64,000 bases of DNA from assembly GCF_964186625.1 (NCBI RefSeq), contig NZ_OZ075110.1, forward strand, positions 124,001-188,000. Reading direction: 5' to 3'. Shown one piece after another: positions 14,174 to 23,200 of this stretch. The translations under genes and the position numbers were made by a program. The notes under the pieces are model-generated. The model worked only from the letters and a program-made list of their open reading frames with translations. It ran no database searches and was not told the DNA's origin. The stretch comes from Asticcacaulis sp. MM231 (GTDB lineage Bacteria; Pseudomonadota; Alphaproteobacteria; Caulobacterales; Caulobacteraceae). The stretch's first letter is position 1. Each line of letters begins with the position of its first letter.

Positions 14174-17164
14174 ATGTCCAAGGGTCCTATATTTACAGCA
14201 GACCAGCTTTGCAGTTTCTACGACCCAGCCATTTCTCAACGTGATCTGATACGGCACTACACATTACAACCTTCTGACCTGATGCACATTCGTCGTTGCA
14301 GGGGGGACCATAACCGATTGGGATATGCGCTGATGCTTTGTTATCTACGCTATCTCGGAAGGCCATTGCTCGAAGGAGAAAAGCCGCCCCAAGAGACCAT
14401 CGACTTTATCGCCGGTCAGATTGACGTCCTATCAAACGAGATTGATCAATATCTCGAACAAAGTCGACGGCGGCATAGCGCTCTTTTGCAAAGCGCGTTG
14501 AATCTTCGCCCCTTCGGAACCGTGCCAGCCACAGAGTTGCAGCGGTGGCTTATGCCTCACGCTATTGAAAAGGACCAGCTCGGTCACTTGGGCGCCCTGA
14601 TCATGGCGGAATGTCGGAATCGCCGGATCGTTCTGCCACATATAGGGAGCCTTCAGCGTTTATGTATTCGCACGCGCATCGAGGCACGCCGCGAGGTTTA
14701 CAGACGTCTCACCGCAGACCTCACAGGTGATCACAAATACCGGCTTGACCAACTGACCTCTCTCCGAGGCGAGACAACGCAGACTTGGCTGGGTTGGCTT
14801 CGCCAGTTTCCCGAGAGTTCCAAGCCGACGGCTATGCCAGCGCTTCTGCAGCGCCTGGATCACCTGAAACGCTTGAACATCGATGTTTCCGTTGGGGGCC
14901 GTGTGCACCAAATGCGCCTGGTACAGATAGAAAAGGAGGGACGGCGGACGACAATACAGCATATCGCCCGCTTGGACCCTGATCGTCGGCACGGCACTCT
15001 AGTTGTCATTTGTGTGGACCTTCGCGCCCAGCTTACGGATCAAGCCATTGAGCTGTTCGAACGCCTCATCGGAACGATGTTCCGCAAAGCCCAGGGACGT
15101 CATGACCGCGAATTCCGCGCCGACGGCCGCGCTATCAATGAAAAGCTGCGCCTTTTCGTTAAGGTTGGCAAGGCGCTTGCGGCAGCCAAGGATGATGGCC
15201 AGGACGCCTTCGACGCGATGGACGCCGTCGTCCCTTGGGATGACTTCTGTAAGAGTCTTGTCGAAGCGGAGGCATTGTTGCGTCCCGCAGACTTTGATGC
15301 TGTCCAAATCCTCGACCAGCAATATGCAGGTATCAGGCGCTGGGCACCGGCGTTCCTGGAAGCCTTCAGCTTCGAAGGTGTCCCCGCTGTCGCGCAGTTA
15401 CTCAAATCTATCGCGCTCTTGAAATCACTGAACCGTTCAGGTCGTGGCGGCCTCCCGCAGGATGCTCCGACCGGCTTCATAAAGCGTCGCTGGGCGCGCT
15501 ATGTCTGGACTGACGGCATCCTGAACCGCCGGCACTATGAACTGTGCGTGCTGTCTGAATTGCGCGAGCGTTTGCGTGCGGGCGATGTATGGGTGGTCGG
15601 CAGCCAGACCTATAAGAGCTTTGAAGAGCGGTTGATCTCGCACGAAGACCTTAAGACGCTGACCATGACAAACGCATTGCAGATCAACGTCACATCGGAT
15701 TTCGATGCGTTCCTCAAAGACCGTCAGGCACTTTTGAACACGCGATTGGATCAAGTCGAAGCCAAGGCAAAGGGCGGCGAGCTTGTCGACGTGTCTCTGG
15801 ACAAGGGAAACCTGAAAATCTCACCGATCGAGCGCTCAACGAACCCGCAAACGGACGCTATGGTCAGCCGCTTATACAGCCTGCTGCCGCGTATTAGGAT
15901 CACCGACCTATTGGCTGAGGTCAATGAGTGGACGAACTTCACAGATGCATTCACGCATCTGCGTAGCGGCGAAAAGCCTGAAAGTCCACAAATCGTTATG
16001 GCAGCGTTGATTGCGGATGGTCTAAATCTCGGTCTCACGCGCATGGCTGAAGCCTGTCGAATTGTCAGTTTGGGGCAACTCGCATGGGCGGCAGACTGGC
16101 ATGTTCGAGATGAGACCTATGCGCTTGCGCTTCAAGTCCTGGTCAATGCCCAGCATAGTCAGCCGCTTGGAACGTCGTTTGGTGCCGGCACGTCGTCTTC
16201 ATCCGATGGGCAATTCTTCCAGGCTACAGGATTTGGCAGGGATTCCGGCCGGTTGAATGCGCATTACGGGCAAAAGCCCGGCGTTAAATTCTACACCCAC
16301 ATCTCCGATCGGTACGCGCCGTTCTATACCAAGGTGATTGCAGCTACCGCCAGCGAGGCATTGCATGTCCTCGACGCCCTGCTTTATCATCAAACCGAAT
16401 TTACGCCGGCCCGCCACCATACTGATGGAGGGGGCGTTTCGGACCATGTCTTTGCTCTGTGTTCCTTGTTGGGCTTCCAGTTTGCGCCAAGAATCCCTGA
16501 TCTGAAGGATCGGCGTCTATATGCCTTTGAGAAGCCGTCGACCTATCCAACCTTGGAGGGCCTGATCACCGCGAAGATCGACGTCGAGCTCATCCAGGCC
16601 CATTGGACAGAAATCCTGCGTGTGGCGGCATCAATCCGAAGTGGTCAAGTGACGGCTTCGGTTATTATGCGGCAGCTCGCGGCCTACCCGCGACAAAACG
16701 GCGTCGCCACGGCCTTGCGGGAATATGGGCGGCTGGAACGCACCCTGTTTACGCTCGATTGGCTGGAAGACCCAAGTTTACGCCGTCAGACCACGCAGGA
16801 ATTGAATAAAGGGGAGGCTCGCAATAGCCTGGCGCGCGCAGTTTTTCTGCACCGTCTCGGCGAGATACGCGATCGCACTTATGAAAATCAACAATACCGC
16901 GCCTCCGGTCTGAACCTACTGGTTACAGCCATAATCCTTTGGAACACGAGATATCTGGAAAAGGCAGTGAAAGAGGTGCGAGCCCAAGGTGAGATCATCG
17001 ACGACGCCTTATTGGCCCACCTATCGCCGCTGGGCTGGGAGCATATCAACCTCACTGGCGACTACATCTGGCACGACGCCGCGGAAATCGCGCAGCGGCC
17101 AGATGGTACGCGCGAACTAAGAGTTGTTCGGTCGCGACCGAGGATCATAAGGTCTGCGGCATGA
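14174..17164 (+). CDS. tnpA: Tn3-family transposase
   Basis: A 996-residue replicative transposase of full length for the family. It starts at ATG 14174 with ribosome site GGAGGA inside the end of tnpR. The N-terminal DUF4158-like DNA-binding region (YDPAISQRDLIRHYTL...HIRRCRGDHNRLGYALMLCYLRYLGR) is followed by the DDE catalytic region around GTSFGAGTSSSSDGQFFQ and GVKFYTHISDRYAPFYTKVI, with the downstream HTDGGGVSDHVFAL and the C-terminal SPLGWEHINLTGDYIW block that closes Tn3 transposases. Intact with no frameshift seen. The stop is 1 bp from the right terminal repeat. Confidence 0.97.
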   Translation: MSKGPIFTADQLCSFYDPAISQRDLIRHYTLQPSDLMHIRRCRGDHNRLGYALMLCYLRYLGRPLLEGEKPPQETIDFIAGQIDVLSNEIDQYLEQSRRRHSALLQSALNLRPFGTVPATELQRWLMPHAIEKDQLGHLGALIMAECRNRRIVLPHIGSLQRLCIRTRIEARREVYRRLTADLTGDHKYRLDQLTSLRGETTQTWLGWLRQFPESSKPTAMPALLQRLDHLKRLNIDVSVGGRVHQMRLVQIEKEGRRTTIQHIARLDPDRRHGTLVVICVDLRAQLTDQAIELFERLIGTMFRKAQGRHDREFRADGRAINEKLRLFVKVGKALAAAKDDGQDAFDAMDAVVPWDDFCKSLVEAEALLRPADFDAVQILDQQYAGIRRWAPAFLEAFSFEGVPAVAQLLKSIALLKSLNRSGRGGLPQDAPTGFIKRRWARYVWTDGILNRRHYELCVLSELRERLRAGDVWVVGSQTYKSFEERLISHEDLKTLTMTNALQINVTSDFDAFLKDRQALLNTRLDQVEAKAKGGELVDVSLDKGNLKISPIERSTNPQTDAMVSRLYSLLPRIRITDLLAEVNEWTNFTDAFTHLRSGEKPESPQIVMAALIADGLNLGLTRMAEACRIVSLGQLAWAADWHVRDETYALALQVLVNAQHSQPLGTSFGAGTSSSSDGQFFQATGFGRDSGRLNAHYGQKPGVKFYTHISDRYAPFYTKVIAATASEALHVLDALLYHQTEFTPARHHTDGGGVSDHVFALCSLLGFQFAPRIPDLKDRRLYAFEKPSTYPTLEGLITAKIDVELIQAHWTEILRVAASIRSGQVTASVIMRQLAAYPRQNGVATALREYGRLERTLFTLDWLEDPSLRRQTTQELNKGEARNSLARAVFLHRLGEIRDRTYENQQYRASGLNLLVTAIILWNTRYLEKAVKEVRAQGEIIDDALLAHLSPLGWEHINLTGDYIWHDAAEIAQRPDGTRELRVVRSRPRIIRSAA

Positions 17165-17165
17165 T

Positions 17166-17212
17166 GTTCTTGATTTGTCTGTCTATGCTACAAAAATGCG
17201 CGTTTGGTTACC
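17166..17212. repeat. Tn3-family right terminal inverted repeat
   Basis: Reverse complement of the left end: begins GTTCTTGATTTGTCTG and ends CGCGTTTGGTTACC. It starts immediately after the tnpA stop codon. Confidence 0.92.
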
Positions 17213-17488
17213 GCCGGCCCTTTCCGCATAAGTGAGAGACATAAAAAACGATGTGCAGACAAACACTTAAGGCTGGTCGGGAGACAAGCCTTTTATCTTG
17301 CGCATTCCCGCTTTGCCCTCACCAGAGGTAAGGTGGCATCACACCGCATGCGCGGGGTTATAGCTTTTTCACTTTTAGGGGTTCGATAAATTTAAAAGGA
17401 CCGCCCTCTAAACCATTAAGTGTTTAAGCATAACGAACGTGCTGATGATCACTGGCCCTAACGAAGAATATCCGCAGGGAGGCGATGC
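17213..17488. other. Flank right of the transposon, no gene recognised
   Basis: About 276 bp between the transposon and the end of the putative immunity gene. Open frames exist on the plus strand but have no ribosome site or recognisable motif, and none continues the gene truncated on the left side of the transposon. Confidence 0.5.
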
Positions 17489-17998
17489 CTAGTTAACCTT
17501 TTTCAACCGACTTGCTAGCCATTCTTGCGCCAGTTGGGGGATTTTTTCGACTAAATCACCGTCTTTAGTACTCCAGACTATGTAAACTGGATCAATACCA
17601 ACCTTGTATTGAGCGAGGACGCAGACTGCTTCTCGGATGTTGGCGTTATCCGAGGTATAGGCAACATAAACGGCGTTTGACAAAGCAAAATCATCACTGT
17701 TGTAAAAGCGCAAAGCAAAAACTGATGCCAGTTTCAGACTGCCATAGGGATCCCATTCAACACCGTCAATAAACCTGAAAATACTCGCCCAATAATCTTT
17801 GCTGCCTACACTCCTTTCGGCCGACAAGCTGATAGCTAGTGATGAAAGATCAGGATCGGCACTTGGCCTAATTCGTCGCGTTATAAGGCTCAAATCTGGA
17901 GCTCTGTAAATTTCATCATACTCACTCAGCAGTTCGTACAGACGGAAATCATCGTCTGGCAGTTCTAACAAAAGCGCTTCTATTTCTATCAATGTCAT
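17489..17998 (-). CDS. Putative immunity protein for the second Rhs locus
   Basis: A 169-residue soluble, acidic, mostly helical protein (MTLIEIEALLLELPDDDFRLYELLSEYDEIYR...) with no signal peptide. It begins 14 bp after the stop of the Rhs toxin gene on the same strand, the standard position of a cognate immunity gene. The C-terminal half (SNAVYVAYTSDNANIREAVCVLAQY) is HEAT-like in appearance, but I did not recognise a named family. Function is inferred from position only. Confidence 0.6.
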   Translation of the reverse strand: MTLIEIEALLLELPDDDFRLYELLSEYDEIYRAPDLSLITRRIRPSADPDLSSLAISLSAERSVGSKDYWASIFRFIDGVEWDPYGSLKLASVFALRFYNSDDFALSNAVYVAYTSDNANIREAVCVLAQYKVGIDPVYIVWSTKDGDLVEKIPQLAQEWLASRLKKVN

Positions 17999-18012
17999 TT
18001 GCGAATCCGTAA

Positions 18013-20238
18013 TTAGCGCATATATGACTCAACTCTAGTGATTGTATCATTTACGCGATGCATTTCTTGTCCCAGCCTACTAGCTTCTTCGTAGTTTCCC
18101 GAACGAACTGCGTCGCCTTGTTGCCTTATAAGCTGGCTTTCGTAATTGCGTAGTTGGCCTAAAGCCTGATGGACCTTGCTTACATGATCGTAGCGGCTTC
18201 CATCTTGTTTGAACGAGGTCTCGTCGCCGTTGAGCTCCCGGCGCGCCCCTTCCAGCGTGCGCGGATTAAGCCTACTTGCAATAACTTTGTCTAGAGTGGT
18301 AGGCGCGCCCCGGGGGCCTGGTAAGGAAGGCGAAGGTGCCACAGGCGTATCGACTGGTTGGCGCGGCGCAGGTGGAGCACGTCCTGGTGCAACCGCCTCA
18401 CGAGGAACCTGTGGAACCACACGTGTCGGCCGCGGCCTTATTGGCGCCATACGGGGGGGAGGACGGATCTGTCCCTGCGTTCCTGTGGGATCCGTTGCGT
18501 TAACCGGATCATTCGCCACATAGGCATAGAGATCGAGGTCATCCTCTGACCCGATGGGGTCAGTTTGTAAGAAACGTCCTGCCGCTGGGTCGTAAACGCG
18601 AGCCTTGTAGTAATATAAGCTGGCCTCCGGGAGAGAAATTTGGCCGGTATAACGGAACCTCGCACCAGACCAGCTTTCGGCGTTGTTTGCATTTTTAGGC
18701 TCGCCGTACGGGCCGTATATATATGCTTCGGCTAAGGCGCCTGACGCATTGCTGTAGCCTATAATACTGCCTTGCTGGTTCGTGTAAAAGTAACGGAGGT
18801 CGCCAGTGCCAGCCCCTTCGTACCATGCGACAGGATCATCAACACCGCCCCCATGGATGTATCTCCTTATTAGAGCACCTGCACTGTCATATTCGCCTAT
18901 AAGATCGACGCCATCATAAAGGAAGGTTGTGATAGTAGAGCCTGAAATATATTTGTAGAGACGGCCCTCCGGATCATACGCCAAGGTCAGAGAAGCGCTT
19001 CCTCCCGTGGCCGTAAGCAGGCGATTCTCGAGATCGTAAGTTAAAGTGCGGGTACCATCATAGGTCATATTCCCACGTGCATCGTAACCGCCCGTGAGCG
19101 CTGCAATCGTCGCATCACGATTGAGGCCGTCAAAGGTTTTGCTGGTCGCCGCAGCCCCAATTTGTTTATAATCATAGATCGTCGTTGACGCGTTCCAGGC
19201 CATCAATTGTCTGGCGGGATTATAGTTTGAGAACGACCACGAGATATCGTTCGCTGTTCCCGCAAAGTCGTTTGTCATTGCGATCAGGTGGTCGGCGTCA
19301 TCATAACTATAACTTGTTGTTCCTCCCCCTTTAACTATCGCAGCCACGCGCCCCAGACTGTCGTAGGTCTGAGACACCAACCCAGAATTCGCGTTCATGC
19401 CGATACTGACAAGGCGGTTGGTATTGTCCAGTCCAAACCCTGCGTAGTTGTTATCGGGCCAGGTTATTCGGGTAGCGGCGGAAGCGGCATTATACTGATA
19501 GGATAGCGTTCGGCCATTCATGTCCGTGGTTGACGTAATTCTACCCAAGGCATCATGTGTGTAAGAAACACCTGTGCCAGAAGCGGATACAAAGCGCTTG
19601 TATATGACATCTCCCAGAAGGTTGTAACCTGTGTAGACGTCACTGCTGGTCCCAGAGGGCAAGTCTCTTACAATTTCTCTTGCCAGGGCATCGAAGGTAT
19701 AAGCGATTGTATTGCCGTCACGCCTACGCCACGAGGTTTTATTTCCTTTTGCATCATATCCAAACAATTCGTAGTCCGAAACGCTAGATGTGCCTGCGCC
19801 GGAGGTGGTAGACGGATATTGCAACTTCAAAATGCGGTCGAAACCGTCATAGGATAAGGACGTAAAGTTTCCATTGGCATCTTGTTCTGATGCCTTTTCC
19901 CCGTTAAGCGTGTAGGTATAACGTGCATATTTTTGATTCAGATCGCCGACACTGCGATCAACTTCAATAAGTTGCCCCGCTAAGTCATAGATGTTTTTGC
20001 TGATGCGGTCGTCGCCGTAAATGCCTGTGATGCCTAATAGACAGGCATCTGCGGGAACCGAAGCATAAGCAGACGCATTCATTCTTGTTGCGGTGCAAAC
20101 AAGCCGATTTTGCCCATCATAACTGTATTGAGTGACTTCTGTTACAGTTTCCGCGAACACGCTTTGCGCGGCGGAGCCCAGGAAGCTTACCAGGCCGATT
20201 GCAGCAATCACACTGTTCCAAATCTGACGCTCGCTCAT
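18013..20238 (-). CDS. Secreted Rhs protein with C-terminal toxin-like domain (downstream half of a two-gene Rhs)
   Basis: 741 residues. It starts at ATG 20238, overlapping the upstream Rhs stop as ATGA, and has its own signal peptide (MSERQIWNSVIAAIGLVSFLGSAAQSVFA). YD repeats (about residues 35-540) lead to the Rhs core end (FLQTDPIGSEDDLDLYAYVANDPVNATDPTGTQ), a Pro/Arg-rich linker (about 575-640), and a C-terminal domain of about 95 residues (LDKVIASRLNPRTLEGARRE, DGSRYDHVSKVHQALGQLRN). That terminal domain resembles 'polymorphic toxin type 28' domains, with moderate certainty; its activity is not known to me. A small immunity candidate follows. It forms the C-terminal part of a bipartite Rhs with 20235-24692. 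Confidence 0.85.
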   Translation of the reverse strand: MSERQIWNSVIAAIGLVSFLGSAAQSVFAETVTEVTQYSYDGQNRLVCTATRMNASAYASVPADACLLGITGIYGDDRISKNIYDLAGQLIEVDRSVGDLNQKYARYTYTLNGEKASEQDANGNFTSLSYDGFDRILKLQYPSTTSGAGTSSVSDYELFGYDAKGNKTSWRRRDGNTIAYTFDALAREIVRDLPSGTSSDVYTGYNLLGDVIYKRFVSASGTGVSYTHDALGRITSTTDMNGRTLSYQYNAASAATRITWPDNNYAGFGLDNTNRLVSIGMNANSGLVSQTYDSLGRVAAIVKGGGTTSYSYDDADHLIAMTNDFAGTANDISWSFSNYNPARQLMAWNASTTIYDYKQIGAAATSKTFDGLNRDATIAALTGGYDARGNMTYDGTRTLTYDLENRLLTATGGSASLTLAYDPEGRLYKYISGSTITTFLYDGVDLIGEYDSAGALIRRYIHGGGVDDPVAWYEGAGTGDLRYFYTNQQGSIIGYSNASGALAEAYIYGPYGEPKNANNAESWSGARFRYTGQISLPEASLYYYKARVYDPAAGRFLQTDPIGSEDDLDLYAYVANDPVNATDPTGTQGQIRPPPRMAPIRPRPTRVVPQVPREAVAPGRAPPAPRQPVDTPVAPSPSLPGPRGAPTTLDKVIASRLNPRTLEGARRELNGDETSFKQDGSRYDHVSKVHQALGQLRNYESQLIRQQGDAVRSGNYEEASRLGQEMHRVNDTITRVESYMR

Positions 20239-23200
20239 GGCAGCACCGTCTCAGTCTTAATCAGATTTCCGGCGTAGTCATATGTCATCCGTTTGAATGA
20301 TTTTACGATAAAATCTGATCCATCCGTAGCTGTACCTGTACCGCTCTCTGTCTTGGTTTCGCGACCATCCAGATCATATGTGTGCTTGATCACACTCCTG
20401 GGCAGTCCTCCTGTACCATCAGGATCCGGACCAACCTCAAAGATTACATGCCTGGCCTGATCATATGTTTTATAAGTTTTGTCATCGATATCGCTGCGCG
20501 GACCGTCCAAAACTGTGATATCCCCCAAACTGTTAAACGTCTGGCTTCTCGTTTCAGCGAGCCCACTCAGGTCTGCAATAATTGTTACGGGATTTCCGTA
20601 ACTATCGTAGGCTGTCTTGCTAACGAAAGTCTCGGCTGCCGTCACTTTTGAGGTTATAGTCTCCGGGAGACCGGCTGCAGTATAGGTATAAGTAATTTGG
20701 GGCCGAACCGAAGTTCCGCTGACCGCATCAAGAACAGATGGTCGCTGTACCTGTAAAATTTCACCTTTTCCGTTACCGGACTGAACGTATGAGATATCTG
20801 TCACATTGTTGAGGGCGTCCGAAATGCTTGTCGGCTTATTGAAAGTCGGGTCGTAGGTTGCGGAAACCACCCTGTCTGCCAATCCACTTCCAGGTTTGGC
20901 TATTGAACGGCTCTCCAAGATATTACTTTTCAGGTCGTATGTGAACTTCGCAACATTGCCTTCCGGGGCTGTCCGCGTGAGAACACGATGCCAACTGTCG
21001 TACTTTGCAGTGGTTCTCCGCGACAGCTCATCGATATATGTTTCGGCATTTCCGAGTTTATCATAGTACACCTCATAGGTTCCACCGACTGGATCCTGCC
21101 GTTCTCCCCAGCGACCCGGCGCTATGTAAAATGCCGTGGCGTTCCGCTCGCCAGGTGCGGCAATTGCCTTTCCGTCGTAAATCTTCGCTACCTGCCAGAT
21201 ATTGTCGTATTCAATTCGTAGTGTCGCTGACCGTGAACTCGCCTCCTTTGCCATCTCAACAGAATCATAGACTTGGCGTATGCGCGGCGTAGCCGATGTT
21301 TGCATAACAGTCGGCGCACCTGTCCAAATCACGCCATTACCTACGAACTCATATTTTAAGGTACGTGCACCGGGTAAATTCACGGTATCGAGGGTGACGC
21401 CTTTGTTCCCATAAATGCGAGTTCCTAGCTGTCCTCGCGTAAAGGTGACTGTCTGTCCGGCGTTGTCCGACACACTTGTCAAATCTTTGATGCTCCCACT
21501 TATTCCATCGTCCGCATAGGTAAAGGTCAGCTGTCGGCCGAAAGTGTTGGCAACGTTTGTGAGGAGGTTCGCCCCGGTGAGCCCATAAGTAAACGACACC
21601 GTTTGGCCATTTGCCGCGACCCAGCTAGTCGGCAGAAAATATGCATCCCGATGCTCTGCGTTGCCGACAAATGCATTTGTCGTGTCTTGGGCTTCACCTG
21701 GATATTTTGGGCGATCCTTGTTGATAAAGTTAATTGTATCTCCGCCGGAGCCACTCCACGTCACAGAGATTCCTCCATAGGTCCAGTAACGAGTGAAAGC
21801 ATTGTTTTCCCACCCAACGCTGCGATCACCTATGACGTTAATGGACGACGCCGAACCCGCCGGAGATAACCAGATATTACCTGTGCCGGTTGGAACCCTC
21901 ACAAACTGTTCCAGTGTTTGCCCACGACGAACCGACAACACGTTAAAATCTAGCTGTCGACGCCACCAATCATTTATCAGCAATGCCTCGACTTGATTCC
22001 GCGTCGCAAGTGGTCCCGATTTATAAACATCCTGCATAGCATAGAAGGCGATCAGACTAGCGACGGCTGCACGGCCCTGGCCTTGCCCCATGGCTTCGTT
22101 CCCGGAGCCTGAGAACTGAGCAGAGACATCCCAGTTATGTGTCCAACCGTCCGGCAAGCCATAAGTTGCCCCCTCCCCACCTGTAAATTCCCGCTGAAAC
22201 CACAGAGCCCCCGCGCGCGAAATGTCTCCCACGACGAGGTCTGGCTCTTGCGACAGATTAAATTGACCATTCGCTAAACTAACGCCGAGTTCCGAGGATT
22301 TATCGATAAACGTGTCCTTCAGGATGTCAGCAGCCGTCTTAGCATCATACTCTCGGCTGCTCTTGACATTGCCGCCGCCTCCGCCACCCTTAACAAGCGC
22401 TGATGCATCCCTGACCATGTGCCGGAACTCGGTTAGATCATCACTTGTTGTAACCCATGCGTTGCCCCGCCCAAATAGATTGGGCTGGAAGAACCCGCCC
22501 ACGGCAGCACTCGCTACGCCTGGTCCAAGCCCAGTCGCGGAAACAGTGGAGCCGGAACAGCACACCTCAATCCCCAGAGTACGGCCGGCAGTCTGAGCAT
22601 ATGCCCATTGGAGATTGGTTGCCGCGACACTATCGACCATTGCCATCTGTAGCGGGACCGGGGAAGCGCAGGTCAGGAGCGCTGTTCGCTGGCAACTGTC
22701 TTGATTGCCGAAATTGTTAGCCCAGGCAAACCTCGAAGCGGTAGAGGTCGAGTCAACCAATCCTGCCTGTTGTTCGTATATCGAGCCTTCCAGCGTAGCT
22801 GATGCCGCCGCGATGGCTTGGCGCAAACTGGTTTGAGTTGACGTATCTGCTATGGTTGATCGTACCGAAGCGGCCGTGTCAACGGACAGGTGCGTATATT
22901 CGTTGATTATCGCAACATTCTCGTAAACAGGATTGAAAACCTCGGTCGTATTGCCGGGCCGGTCGGCCTGAAGCCTTGGCGTGCCAAACGAGACACCGAG
23001 AATGGCGTGCTGAACAACTGCCCCACTTGCAATTCTCGCCTGAAGTTGAACCATACGACTGGTCTGATCAAGCCATGCGTCTGCAACGCGCGTCTTAATA
23101 TAGTCAGATCGAAAGAAAGGACCGGAGTCCGAAAGAGACAATCCACTCGGACCCGAAATAACAATGTTATCGGAGTCGCGAGCAACGGTGGCAGCATCGG

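Larger units (their letters stand above)
12402..17212 (+). mobile_element. Tn3-family transposon with PadR/membrane-protein cargo
   Basis: A 4.8-kb element bounded by 47-bp terminal inverted repeats (12402-12448 and 17166-17212; 43 of 47 bases match by eye). Contents: a membrane protein and PadR regulator on the minus strand, an intergenic res-like region, and tnpR and tnpA on the plus strand. The outer bases begin GGTAACCAAACG and not the classical GGGG. The 5-bp flanks are CCAGA on the left and GCCGG on the right, so there is no target duplication. This suggests that a rearrangement or adjacent deletion followed insertion. The left end truncates a secreted-protein gene. Confidence 0.93.
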
